Below, piece after piece: positions 55,738-64,000 of a DNA stretch of 64,000 bases. The DNA comes from Endozoicomonas sp965261315 (GTDB lineage Bacteria; Pseudomonadota; Gammaproteobacteria; Pseudomonadales; Endozoicomonadaceae). The notes beneath the pieces were generated by a model. That model was not told the DNA's origin, did not search any database, and was given only the letters and a program-made list of their open reading frames with translations. A program made the position numbers and the translations under genes. The stretch is taken from contig CBDHDM010000044.1 in NCBI GenBank assembly GCA_965261315.1, positions 1 to 64,000 on the forward strand, written 5' to 3'. Position 1 is the stretch's first letter. The number at the start of each line of letters is the position of its first letter.

Positions 55738-57915
55738 ATGATTCAGCAGTGCTTCTTTTTTCTTATAGAAATCCAATGGAGTGGAGCTTTGAAACAACCC
55801 CATAATTCACTGCTGCTGGCCGGTATTTTTTCCTCTCTCATTATTCCTGTGAATCTCCAGGCTGATTCCGATACAGACAACATGGACGACGCCCTATTGG
55901 ATCTCAGCCTCGAAGAACTGATTTCACTGGACGTACCAGACGTCACCTCAGTATCCAAAAGAAAGCAACGACTGATGGACTCTCCTGCTGCGGTTTTTGT
56001 CATTACCAATGAAGATATCCAGCGCTCAGGCGTCACTTCCATACCGGAAGCATTAAGGATGGTTCCGGGAATACAGGTAGCCCGACTAAATGGAAATACC
56101 TGGTCAATCAGTACCCGAGGCTTTAATTACATTTTTGCCAACAAACTGCTGGTTCTGATTGATGGGCGAACCGTCTACTCCCCCCTGTTCTCTGGAGTAA
56201 ACTGGGACGTTCAGGACACCATGTTGGAAGATATTGCCCGAATTGAGGTTATTCGAGGCCCAGGGGCCGCCTTATGGGGAGCCAATGCCGTTAACGGTGT
56301 TATCAATATAATTACCAAACATTCTGCTGATACTCAGGGTGGCCTGCTATCGACAGGGTTTGGCTCAGAAGAAAAAGCTTTTGCTGCGTATCGCTACGGT
56401 GGAGAGCTTGGGGATGATGGTTATTATCGGGCCTTCTTCAAAACCTTCAACCGTGATGGTCTGGCTAACTCCGATGGTTCTGACGCCAATGATGACTGGA
56501 AAATAAACCGTGCAGGCCTTCGTGCAGACTGGCGAACGGAAACCGGGGCAGAGGCGTCTATACAAGGTGAAATTTATGATGGAACAACCAGGCCTCCTTT
56601 AAAATTATTTAATTACTATGGCAACCTGGAAAAGAAAACCATTGTTGACCTAAGTAGAGACCAGCAAGGTGGGCACCTAATTGGTAATTATAAGAAGTAT
56701 TACAATGATGGCAGTAATTTTTCACTCAAAGGTTACTACGACCGCTATGAAAATTACGACTACCGGGTAACTGAAAAGAGAGATATTGGGGACTTTGAGT
56801 TTCAACATCAAATACTACCCTGGGAAAATCACGACATTATCTGGGGGCTTGGCTACCGGCTGACAAAATATAATCTGAGTGACATGAATAATATTACAAT
56901 GCCTCAGACAAGCCGAACCGACGAGTTATACAGTGCTTTTATTCAAGACCATATAACGCTGTCACCTGACTGGAGTCTTGCATTAAGTTCCCGGTTTGAA
57001 CATAACGATTTTACCGGTTATGAAATTCAGCCAAACGCCAAAGTAACTTGGAAAGCAACAGAAAACAGAACTTTTTGGGGATCACTGTCAAGAGCTGTAA
57101 AAACGCCTTCGATTAGTGAAACGGCTGTAACAACCAGAGGCATTAATTTCCTGACAGATGATTTAATAAACGCTCAACTGGCTTCAATCACCGGCGATCC
57201 CTACTTGATGAGCATCTCTGGTAATGAAGATCTTGACTCAGAGAAGCTAACAGCACTTGAATTAGGCTACCGCGAAATTTTCAACAACAACTTTCGCATT
57301 GGTTTCACCGCTTTCTATAATGAGTACAAAGATATTCTGGCCTATATCAGTGGAGGTAACTGCCTTTCGGGTACCACTCTGACATCCGTCGCAACCATTC
57401 CACTTTGTGTTGTTGATGGCAGTCCTGGCTTCCCAGATCAGATTATTGAATTTCCTACCACACTCGCGAACGGCGTTGATGCAAAAACCTATGGCTTTGA
57501 AGTCGTTGCAGACTGGCAGGTTAAAGATTGGTGGAAGCTCCAGGCAAACTTCAGCACATTGCAGGTTGATGCAAAAGCCCAGGAAAATGAGCTATACCGA
57601 AAAGAAAATGAAATTTTAATCGAAGAGTTAAGCGCTTCTAACACTGCAAACTTTAGATCCAGTATGAATTTACCCAACCAGTGGTATCTGGACTTCTGGG
57701 TTCGCTATATGGATAACCTTAAGAATGCACAAGTCAGAGCCTATACCGCTCTGGATTTCAGAGTTGCAAAAAAAATTGGGGAAGATCTTGAGCTATCACT
57801 GACTGGAAAAAACCTGTTTGACAAGCAGCGGCTTGAGTTCAGTGAAATTTTCAGTGGTCTTGAAGCAACGGAGGTACAGGAATCCTGGTACCTTCAGTTG
57901 CGCTGGCAACATTAA
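55738..57915 (+). CDS. TonB-dependent outer membrane receptor
   Basis: A 725-aa protein. After a signal-like N-terminus, the plug domain shows SVSKRKQRLMDSPAAVFVIT, SIPEALRMVPGIQVARLNGN, LVLIDGRTVYSPLFSGVNWD and IEVIRGPGAALWGANAVNGV followed by INIITK. The rest is the 22-strand barrel ending in an aromatic residue pattern (SWYLQLRWQH). The TTG at 55789 with GGAG upstream is an alternative start giving a cleaner signal peptide. The plug resembles that of receptors paired with signalling genes. It is followed by a YfiR-like gene and a hybrid kinase, probably in one operon, so the ligand may be sensed as well as imported. Confidence 0.9.
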   Translation: MIQQCFFFLIEIQWSGALKQPHNSLLLAGIFSSLIIPVNLQADSDTDNMDDALLDLSLEELISLDVPDVTSVSKRKQRLMDSPAAVFVITNEDIQRSGVTSIPEALRMVPGIQVARLNGNTWSISTRGFNYIFANKLLVLIDGRTVYSPLFSGVNWDVQDTMLEDIARIEVIRGPGAALWGANAVNGVINIITKHSADTQGGLLSTGFGSEEKAFAAYRYGGELGDDGYYRAFFKTFNRDGLANSDGSDANDDWKINRAGLRADWRTETGAEASIQGEIYDGTTRPPLKLFNYYGNLEKKTIVDLSRDQQGGHLIGNYKKYYNDGSNFSLKGYYDRYENYDYRVTEKRDIGDFEFQHQILPWENHDIIWGLGYRLTKYNLSDMNNITMPQTSRTDELYSAFIQDHITLSPDWSLALSSRFEHNDFTGYEIQPNAKVTWKATENRTFWGSLSRAVKTPSISETAVTTRGINFLTDDLINAQLASITGDPYLMSISGNEDLDSEKLTALELGYREIFNNNFRIGFTAFYNEYKDILAYISGGNCLSGTTLTSVATIPLCVVDGSPGFPDQIIEFPTTLANGVDAKTYGFEVVADWQVKDWWKLQANFSTLQVDAKAQENELYRKENEILIEELSASNTANFRSSMNLPNQWYLDFWVRYMDNLKNAQVRAYTALDFRVAKKIGEDLELSLTGKNLFDKQRLEFSEIFSGLEATEVQESWYLQLRWQH

Positions 57916-57935
57916 TCGGATGGGGAGATGACTTC

Positions 57936-58466
57936 ATGCCGATAATCACAAGAACGTATGTAATACTGGCAATAGTTTTACTTAGTTGCTTAAATATTAT
58001 CGAATCAGAAGCCAGTGATGTTACCAAGGCTGATAAAGTTAAAGCTGCCATTGTCTATAAATTAACAAAGTTTATTACCTGGCCTGAAAAAAGACAGACT
58101 CTGGCGTTATGCATTATTGGTAGCGGAGCCATAAACAATGAACTATTAAAAATCAATCACAAGTTCAGCATGGGCCGACGTATTTCAGTAACTCACAAAA
58201 CACCGACCGCCCCTTTGGAAAAGTTATGTGACATGGTTTACATCCATAATACAAAAATGGATCGCATATCAGAGGTTATAAATAAATTACAGAACAAGCC
58301 TGTAGTGACAATTAGTGACAGCGAAAACTTTGTCTATCAAGGGGGGCTCATAGGACTATTTCGTACTGCCAGTCGTATTCGCTTTGCCATTAGCCACAGC
58401 GCCACCAGAAGTGCAGGGATTTCAATTAGCTCCCAGCTCATGGGGCTGGCCAAGACTGTTAAATAA
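57936..58466 (+). CDS. YfiR family periplasmic protein (DUF4154)
   Basis: A 176-aa protein with signal peptide (VILAIVLLSCLNIIESEAS) and YfiR motifs: KAAIVYKLTKFITWPEKRQT, LALCIIGSGAINNELL, PVVTISDSENFVYQGGLIGL and RIRFAISHSATRSAGISISS. YfiR-type proteins sit in the periplasm and inhibit a membrane partner, in the classical case the diguanylate cyclase YfiN. Here the next gene, five bases downstream, is a membrane hybrid histidine kinase instead. This suggests the same sensory logic with a different output. Confidence 0.88.
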   Translation: MPIITRTYVILAIVLLSCLNIIESEASDVTKADKVKAAIVYKLTKFITWPEKRQTLALCIIGSGAINNELLKINHKFSMGRRISVTHKTPTAPLEKLCDMVYIHNTKMDRISEVINKLQNKPVVTISDSENFVYQGGLIGLFRTASRIRFAISHSATRSAGISISSQLMGLAKTVK

Positions 58467-58471
58467 CGACG

Positions 58472-61288
58472 ATGGTCACCTTTAAAAACCTTCCGATTAA
58501 AAAGAAGCTACGATACGCCATGCTGATGACGGCGTATTCTGTCCTGTTGGTAACCTTAAGCGTACAAACCGTCAGCGAATATATGCACTCGCGATCACTG
58601 CTGGTCAGTAAGCTTGAAACACTGGTCGAGGTTATTGGAGCCAATGCCCAGGCTGCATTAATGTTTGAAGACACTGTTTCCGCAGAGCAACTTCTCAATG
58701 GCTTTTCCAATACCGATGAAATTGAGGCGGCTTATCTCTTAAGCGCTGCAGGAGAACGGGTTGCCGCTTATCATCGAGATAAAAAGCAGCCTTGGGCCTT
58801 TACTCTGGAAGAGCTAAACCAACCAGTTACACTGTTCAGCAAGGCAAAATTACACCTCTACCGCCCTATTAGCATGGATGGCCAATTCATTGGTGCAATC
58901 TATGTTCAGTCGAACCTTAATGAACTCTATCTTCATCTCACTCACATTCTATTCTTGGTTCTTATTGCTGCATTGATTTCTGTTGTACTGGCAGCAATGC
59001 TGAGTTCACGCCTGCAAAGACTCCTTGCTCGCCCCATTACTGAGCTGGCTGATACCATCAGCGAAATTACTGAATATCAGCAATACGATCGGCATGTTCA
59101 GAAATTTGATAATGATGAGATTGGACAACTCTATGACTGTTTCAACGATATGTTAATGCAGATCAAAGAGCGAGACGATCGACTCCAGCAGAACAGGGGA
59201 ACTCTGGAAGCAACCGTTGCAAATCGTACTCGTGAATTGAAAATGGCCAACCGGGATTTAAAAGAAAATCTTACCCAGCTCAATGAGGCCAAAGAAGCCG
59301 CCCTGGATGCCGCAAAAGCCAAAAGCTCCTTCCTGGCAAATATGAGCCACGAAATCCGCACACCCATGAACGGTGTACTTGGCATGCTGGAATTGATGAA
59401 AGACACCCCTCTCACCAAAACACAAAGTGACTTTCTGAATACAGCTTATTCGTCTGCTGACTCTCTACTTTCCATCATTAACGACATTCTGGACTTTTCG
59501 AAAATTGAAGCTGGCAAGATGTCTATTGAGAAAATTGATGTTTCTGTCAGAGATATTGTTGAGGATGTCTGTACATTACTGGCAGGCTCAGCCAGAGAAA
59601 AGGAGTTGGAGCTTAGCTGCTATACCGATGTAGACCTACCCAGGGCACTAAAAGGTGATTCTGTAAGGTTGAGACAGGTACTGACTAACCTGATTGGTAA
59701 TGCGGTTAAGTTCACCGAAGAAGGAGAAGTCAGCGTTAAGGTTAACCTTATTGAACGATCACAGACTTCTGCACAAGTTGAGTTCTCTGTAGAAGATACC
59801 GGTATAGGTATTGCCGAAGACATTCTTCCTACACTGTTCAATGAGTTCACTCAGGCTGATGGCAGTACCACCCGGAAATTTGGCGGCACCGGGCTTGGTC
59901 TTACCATCTCCAGGCAGCTGGTTGAGTTAATGGGAGGAAATATTACTGTCGTTAGCGCTGAAGGACTCGGTTCAACATTCACGTTCATTCTTGAAATGGA
60001 GATATCCCAGAACAAACACATACAAAGGTCTCAGGTATTTCATGTGCTTGACGGGATAAAGGCGCTGGTCGTTGATGATAACAAAACCAATCGGGAAATC
60101 CTTCGTCACTATCTGACTGCCTGGGGTATAGAGCACAGTGAATCATCAACGGTCAAAGATGCTCTTCAGCAACTGAGAAAATCTTACAGCAATAACCAGC
60201 CCTTTGAGCTTGTCTTTCTGGATATGGACATGCCAGAAATGGACGGTCTGGAACTTTCTAAAATAATCGAACAAGACCTCGACTTAAAATCCACCCGTAG
60301 AATAATGCTCAGCTCAACTGGCTTTATTTCCCAGGAGCAACAGGAAGAAGCTGGTATTTCCGCATGCCTGAGCAAACCATTCAGGCAATCCAGATTACTG
60401 GACACCACAATGCAGGTTATGCACTACCATCATACAAATCAGCAACAGGATGGAATGGCAGACCGACTTGAACTGGAAACGACCGTGTTCTCAGAGAGTA
60501 TTCAAATATTACTGGTAGAAGACAATGTGGTGAATCAGAAAGTTGCGATCAGTATGTTGAAAAAAATTGGTTTAAACCATATCGATTTAGCAGAAGATGG
60601 GCGAGAAGCCGTCGACATGAGCAGTAATCAAACTTACGACCTGATTCTCATGGACTGCCAAATGCCAGAGATGAGCGGATATGAAGCCACAAGTCTTATT
60701 CGACAAAGAGAGAAAGATCAGCAGTTACCAAAAATACCGATCATTGCCATGACTGCAAATGCGATGGCAGAAGACCGGGAGAAGTGTCTTGCAGCTGGTA
60801 TGGATGATTATCTGAGCAAACCTGTCAAAATTGATAACCTCAAGAAAAGACTTGAACACTGGCTTATTCATGACAGTCTGCCACAGGAAATTGCTCGTGC
60901 AGTTACTGAAAATGAAAAAACACATGACACTGACAGCAAACCGGATCAATCAAAACAGCACCCATTAATAGACCAATCCATGTTCACTTCTCTTAAAGAG
61001 CTGATGGAAGAAGAGTTCCCTGCGCTGATTAACAGTTATATCGAAGATGCTCCGAAGCTTATGGAGGATATCCAGTCCTCCTCTAAAGATGCAGATATTG
61101 AAGTTCTGATAAGAGCGGCTCATACACTCAAATCAAGCAGTAATAACCTCGGAGCAACACAGCTGGCAATGATCGCCGCAGAGATTGAAAAGGAAGGACA
61201 AGCCAACAAACTCAATGAAGCCTCAGCACTTATCCCCTCTTTAAAGTCTACGCTTGATGAGACAATCAAAGCCCTGAGAGGGCCTTAA
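58472..61288 (+). CDS. Hybrid histidine kinase with two receivers and HPt
   Basis: A 938-aa protein. Two membrane helices (about 15-35 and 158-180) enclose a periplasmic CHASE8-like sensor as in YfiN. Then HAMP (about 180-235), a coiled coil, and HisKA with His293 in MSHEIRTPMNG. HATPase c follows with NLIGNAVKFTEEGEV and FGGTGLGLTISRQL. Receiver 1 has its acceptor at about Asp584 (VFLDMDMPEMDG), receiver 2 at Asp728 (LMDCQMPEMSGYE), and a C-terminal HPt has His884 (AAHTLKSSSNNLG). It should run a full intramolecular phosphorelay. No output gene is adjacent. It follows the YfiR-like gene directly. Confidence 0.94.
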   Translation: MVTFKNLPIKKKLRYAMLMTAYSVLLVTLSVQTVSEYMHSRSLLVSKLETLVEVIGANAQAALMFEDTVSAEQLLNGFSNTDEIEAAYLLSAAGERVAAYHRDKKQPWAFTLEELNQPVTLFSKAKLHLYRPISMDGQFIGAIYVQSNLNELYLHLTHILFLVLIAALISVVLAAMLSSRLQRLLARPITELADTISEITEYQQYDRHVQKFDNDEIGQLYDCFNDMLMQIKERDDRLQQNRGTLEATVANRTRELKMANRDLKENLTQLNEAKEAALDAAKAKSSFLANMSHEIRTPMNGVLGMLELMKDTPLTKTQSDFLNTAYSSADSLLSIINDILDFSKIEAGKMSIEKIDVSVRDIVEDVCTLLAGSAREKELELSCYTDVDLPRALKGDSVRLRQVLTNLIGNAVKFTEEGEVSVKVNLIERSQTSAQVEFSVEDTGIGIAEDILPTLFNEFTQADGSTTRKFGGTGLGLTISRQLVELMGGNITVVSAEGLGSTFTFILEMEISQNKHIQRSQVFHVLDGIKALVVDDNKTNREILRHYLTAWGIEHSESSTVKDALQQLRKSYSNNQPFELVFLDMDMPEMDGLELSKIIEQDLDLKSTRRIMLSSTGFISQEQQEEAGISACLSKPFRQSRLLDTTMQVMHYHHTNQQQDGMADRLELETTVFSESIQILLVEDNVVNQKVAISMLKKIGLNHIDLAEDGREAVDMSSNQTYDLILMDCQMPEMSGYEATSLIRQREKDQQLPKIPIIAMTANAMAEDREKCLAAGMDDYLSKPVKIDNLKKRLEHWLIHDSLPQEIARAVTENEKTHDTDSKPDQSKQHPLIDQSMFTSLKELMEEEFPALINSYIEDAPKLMEDIQSSSKDADIEVLIRAAHTLKSSSNNLGATQLAMIAAEIEKEGQANKLNEASALIPSLKSTLDETIKALRGP

Positions 61289-61320
61289 AATTGAAACTGA
61301 AAAGCAAACATCCGCAAGTT

Positions 61321-61986
61321 CTAGCGCAGATGGCTATAAAATGAATCTACCCATACATCAATCACAGGCTTAAACTCATCCGCTGAACTTTCACGGAAGT
61401 CATTCATGTCAATGGGGCCATATTGAACACCTCCAACCAGTGCCACGACCTGTTCTCCTGTCTGGCTATCTACCAGTTCTCCCTCTTCAATGATATTGAG
61501 TAGCTTATCCCTGACCCCTGCAAGTTCACCAACGCCGTTAATTACCAATCCCCATGGCAGAAACTGGTAAAACTCAAGCGCCTTCATCCCAAGCTCACCA
61601 CCGGTTATCGCCACTCTCAAACGTAATGTTTCAGGTCCCGGTTGGTCAGTAATGGTATATTTCAGCTTAAGGCGTTCTGTCAGCCTTTGCGTAAAGTAGG
61701 TCTGCAATTGGTTGTAGCGTTCAGGCTTAACTTGCCAGTCTTTTCGGACGTCATCACTGATATGTACAATCACTGGCTCAATAATCACCTTTTCATAGCG
61801 ACGCATTTTCCAGCGTCTGGCGTGATAGCCAAGAAATTGTGATTTTTCTCGCACCTCTAACGGCTTCAATCTTGAATAATCCGAAAGAAAACCACTGTGT
61901 TGCTCCGAAACGTTTGGTCCACTAGCACAACCTGCCAACAACGTAGCCACCAGAATCATTGGCAAGGCCAACCATACTTTCATCAC
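61321..61986 (-). CDS. DUF3313 family lipoprotein
   Basis: A 221-aa protein with a lipoprotein signal (LPMILVATLLAGC, Cys about 20). Family blocks: HSGFLSDYSRLKPLEVREKS, VIIEPVIVHISDDVRKDWQV and TLRLRVAITGGELGMKALEF. DUF3313 proteins are outer-membrane lipoproteins of unknown role found in many proteobacteria. It is convergent with the kinase gene; its start follows the stop of the amidohydrolase gene on the same strand by 80 bp. Confidence 0.85.
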   Translation of the reverse strand: MMKVWLALPMILVATLLAGCASGPNVSEQHSGFLSDYSRLKPLEVREKSQFLGYHARRWKMRRYEKVIIEPVIVHISDDVRKDWQVKPERYNQLQTYFTQRLTERLKLKYTITDQPGPETLRLRVAITGGELGMKALEFYQFLPWGLVINGVGELAGVRDKLLNIIEEGELVDSQTGEQVVALVGGVQYGPIDMNDFRESSADEFKPVIDVWVDSFYSHLR

Positions 61987-62065
61987 TCCCCCCTGGAATC
62001 AGCTTTTAATTTATTGAACAACAGGAAAGCATAGACTGGCCTTCAGCGACAATACGTCGTTATGA

Positions 62066-63781
62066 CTACAACTGGCTACGATCAAACCACTTCACTCCCC
62101 CAATCCAGGTTTGTGTTACCTTGATATCCTGCAGGTGCTCCGAAGCAGTCAGTGGATTCTCTTCAAGAATCGCAAAGTCAGCAAATTTCCCGGGCTCAAT
62201 TGACCCTCTATTGTCTTCCTGAAACACCTGCCAAGCTGCATCAATGGTTAGCGCCTTTAGTGCAGTATCAATACTAATTTTCTGTTTTTTTCCTAATTCC
62301 TTGCCACTGGATGTTTTTCGTTCAACAGCATTAGCGACAAGAAGCATCGGATCAATGGGTACCACGGGGGTGTCTGTATGCATAGTAAATCGCACCCCAG
62401 CCTTTTCTGCTGATTTCATAGGGCTGATGTTTTCAGCACGTTCGGCACCCATGAAAATATTGAAGTGGCGGTCGCCCCAATAATAAATATGAGCAGGGAA
62501 AAAGCTTGGAGTAAGACCCAGCCCTCCTGCTTTATCCAGTTGTTCATCAGTCATCATTTGGGCATGGACAATAATGTGTCGAGGATCACTTCTTGGAGAA
62601 TTCTGCTGAGCTTCACCAACACTCTTAATGACCATATCAATAGCAGCATCTCCATTAGCATGTATTGCCAGTTGGCGACCACTGGCATGCCAGCGAGTAA
62701 CAATATCCTGAAGCTTTTCCGGGATCATGGTTGGATACCCCCGATAGTCCGCATGCTGGTGAAGTGCCTGCAGATGATATGGTTCTTTTAGAAAACCTGT
62801 ATAGCCCTGAATGGAGCCGTCAGATACCAACTTTAGCGCACCAACTGATAGCCGTTCATTATTAGTAGTTTCTACTGCACCATCCAGAATACTTTCAGCC
62901 ATGGTAATGTCAGGCCATATCACTAACCGCTGAGGAAAAAAACCAAATCTGGCAGCAAAGGCTAAAGGCTTCCATTTATCGATATTGGTAAGGCCACTCT
63001 GAACTGTCGTTACCCCTTTTTCCAGATAATCCTGCTGGCTCTTTTGAAGCATCTGAGCCACCCTTTTTAAAGAGAGGTTCAAAGCATTGGCAACGACAGG
63101 ATCCTGCGCCTTTTCCTTAAGAAGTCCGGTAATTTCGCCTTCACTGTCTCTTGCAATTTCACCTCCTGTTGGATTTTGGCTCTCATTTGTAATCCCCATG
63201 ATTTCCAGGCCTAGCGCATTAACCATGATCATATGACCAGAAATATGCATCACCGCCACAGGATGATTGCGTGAAACCTGATCAAGATCTTCTTTGGTTA
63301 GAAAACGCTTCTCCATAATCATGGTGTCATCAAAGCCAAAGCCAATTATCCACTCACCCTCAGGTATTGAGTCACCCTTATCCTTCAGCCTTGTTATCGC
63401 TTTACTAATAGATAGCGTTGTCCCGATTGGGGGACTATTCAAATCTACAGCAACCGCACTTAATCCACTGCCTGGAAAGTGGCCGTGAGCTTCGATAAAT
63501 CCAGGCAGAAGTGTTTTTCCCTTGAGGTCAATAAGCTCAGCATCTGGAGAGGCTTGGCGTAATACGGCCTCCTCAGAACCAACTGCAATAATAATTCCTT
63601 TCTCAACCAGTACCGCTTCTGCAACAGAGCTACCCTCATCCATTGTAAGCACCGTTGAATTCAGAAATACCTGTTGATCTGGAGGGGAAGGATTTAACTG
63701 ATACCAAACAAAGTAGATACCTGCACCTAGTAAAAAAAACAGTGTCAGGAAAGCAAGAAGAACTCGACGTACGACAAGCAT
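62066..63781 (-). CDS. Membrane-anchored amidohydrolase (YtcJ-like)
   Basis: A 571-aa protein with an N-terminal anchor or signal (VLLAFLTLFFLLGAGIYFVW). The amidohydrolase 3 fold starts with LIDLKGKTLLPGFIEAHGHF (metal-binding HxH), continues with QLAIHANGDAAIDMVIKSVG, HIIVHAQMMTDEQLDK and RFTMHTDTPVVPIDPMLLVA with the metal Asp, and ends EPGKFADFAILEENPLTASE. Proteins of this group hydrolyse amide bonds of unknown substrates; the anchor places the active site in the periplasm. The frame is intact and the length normal. Confidence 0.9.
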   Translation of the reverse strand: MLVVRRVLLAFLTLFFLLGAGIYFVWYQLNPSPPDQQVFLNSTVLTMDEGSSVAEAVLVEKGIIIAVGSEEAVLRQASPDAELIDLKGKTLLPGFIEAHGHFPGSGLSAVAVDLNSPPIGTTLSISKAITRLKDKGDSIPEGEWIIGFGFDDTMIMEKRFLTKEDLDQVSRNHPVAVMHISGHMIMVNALGLEIMGITNESQNPTGGEIARDSEGEITGLLKEKAQDPVVANALNLSLKRVAQMLQKSQQDYLEKGVTTVQSGLTNIDKWKPLAFAARFGFFPQRLVIWPDITMAESILDGAVETTNNERLSVGALKLVSDGSIQGYTGFLKEPYHLQALHQHADYRGYPTMIPEKLQDIVTRWHASGRQLAIHANGDAAIDMVIKSVGEAQQNSPRSDPRHIIVHAQMMTDEQLDKAGGLGLTPSFFPAHIYYWGDRHFNIFMGAERAENISPMKSAEKAGVRFTMHTDTPVVPIDPMLLVANAVERKTSSGKELGKKQKISIDTALKALTIDAAWQVFQEDNRGSIEPGKFADFAILEENPLTASEHLQDIKVTQTWIGGVKWFDRSQL

Positions 63782-64000
63782 GAAAGCCCCCTTTTTCCTT
63801 ATTATTTATCTAAGTTTTTTCTATGACAGAATTCGGTTTGGCGACAGTTTGCAAGGGATTAAGGCACAAAGCAATAAATTAACATCGTCGTACGCTTTAG
63901 CTCTGGAGGTTATCGCAAAACTATCAGAATGTAATGGTAAGTATCATAGTAACCTACAATGCAGCTAATGCTATTTAAGATAGAAGGTAGCTCTATGGAT
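63782..64000. other. Window end, no gene seen
   Basis: The region upstream of the amidohydrolase gene. AT-rich, with only short open frames without family similarity. A gene on the plus strand may begin beyond the window. Confidence 0.4.

Overview
The window reads as chromosomal DNA of a marine, probably host-associated gammaproteobacterium. The evidence is a complete rrn operon of the gammaproteobacterial 16S-tRNA-Ile-tRNA-Ala-23S-5S type, ilvIH, ilvC/ilvY, mrcB, msrPQ, a hypT-like regulator beside iadA and racD, and many eukaryote-like or orphan proteins (ankyrin, SET-like, Ser/Pro-rich). An Endozoicomonas-like member of the Oceanospirillales is my best guess; this is inference, not a database result.

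Layout. 1-2570 holds a REP-like repeat, the 3' part of a group II intron (domain V plus the maturase C-terminus) and a complete ISKra4-type insertion sequence. 2571-14112 is a decayed lambdoid prophage. It has a truncated endolysin, hicAB, a leftward replication module (O-like, P-like, DUF1367, Ref-like, tiny coupled ORFs), a CI-like repressor, RusA, and a rightward recombination module (RecT, a broken YqaJ exonuclease, a DUF1351-like protein, SSB, an antirepressor, an excisionase-like protein). No integrase, packaging or virion genes are visible. 14184-19566 is the rrn operon on the minus strand, preceded by three tandem promoters at 19876-20168.

20210-21858 encodes MsrQ and MsrP. 22068-24254 is a 728-aa orphan membrane protein. 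24388-29821 is a degraded block: a pssA with five +1 homopolymer changes, a hypT-like LysR gene, an iadA broken into two pieces by an insert carrying an ankyrin gene and an rplI tail, and an intact aspartate racemase gene. 30101-33800 has a Pmp3-type peptide, a deleted DUF2959 gene, an MFS transporter and an orphan gene followed by its ruined paralogue. 33957-40122 holds ilvC/ilvY and ilvIH around orphan genes, one with a SET-like domain. 40514-43790 includes a DUF4124 protein, a transposase remnant and a Ser/Pro-rich orphan.

43844-49302 is ordinary housekeeping (YqcC, a TPR lipoprotein, PBP1b, a P-loop kinase, a TfoX_C protein, MoeB, GcvH). 49660-53772 is a second run of broken genes (DinB-like, lysophospholipid acyltransferase/GNAT, DoxX-like, ATP-grasp, DedA) around one intact YHS protein. 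53849-61288 holds an exported propeptide-like protein with a subtilase, then a TonB receptor, a YfiR-like protein and a hybrid kinase that look like one sensing operon. A DUF3313 lipoprotein and a membrane-anchored amidohydrolase end the window.

The main theme is gene decay. I count about fifteen broken genes, many with single-base changes in short homopolymers. Some of these may be sequence errors, but the nonsense codons, internal deletions and insertions must be real lesions or assembly joins. The most interesting intact units are the TonB receptor/YfiR/hybrid-kinase operon, the propeptide-like protein next to its subtilase, and the orphan candidate host-interaction proteins.
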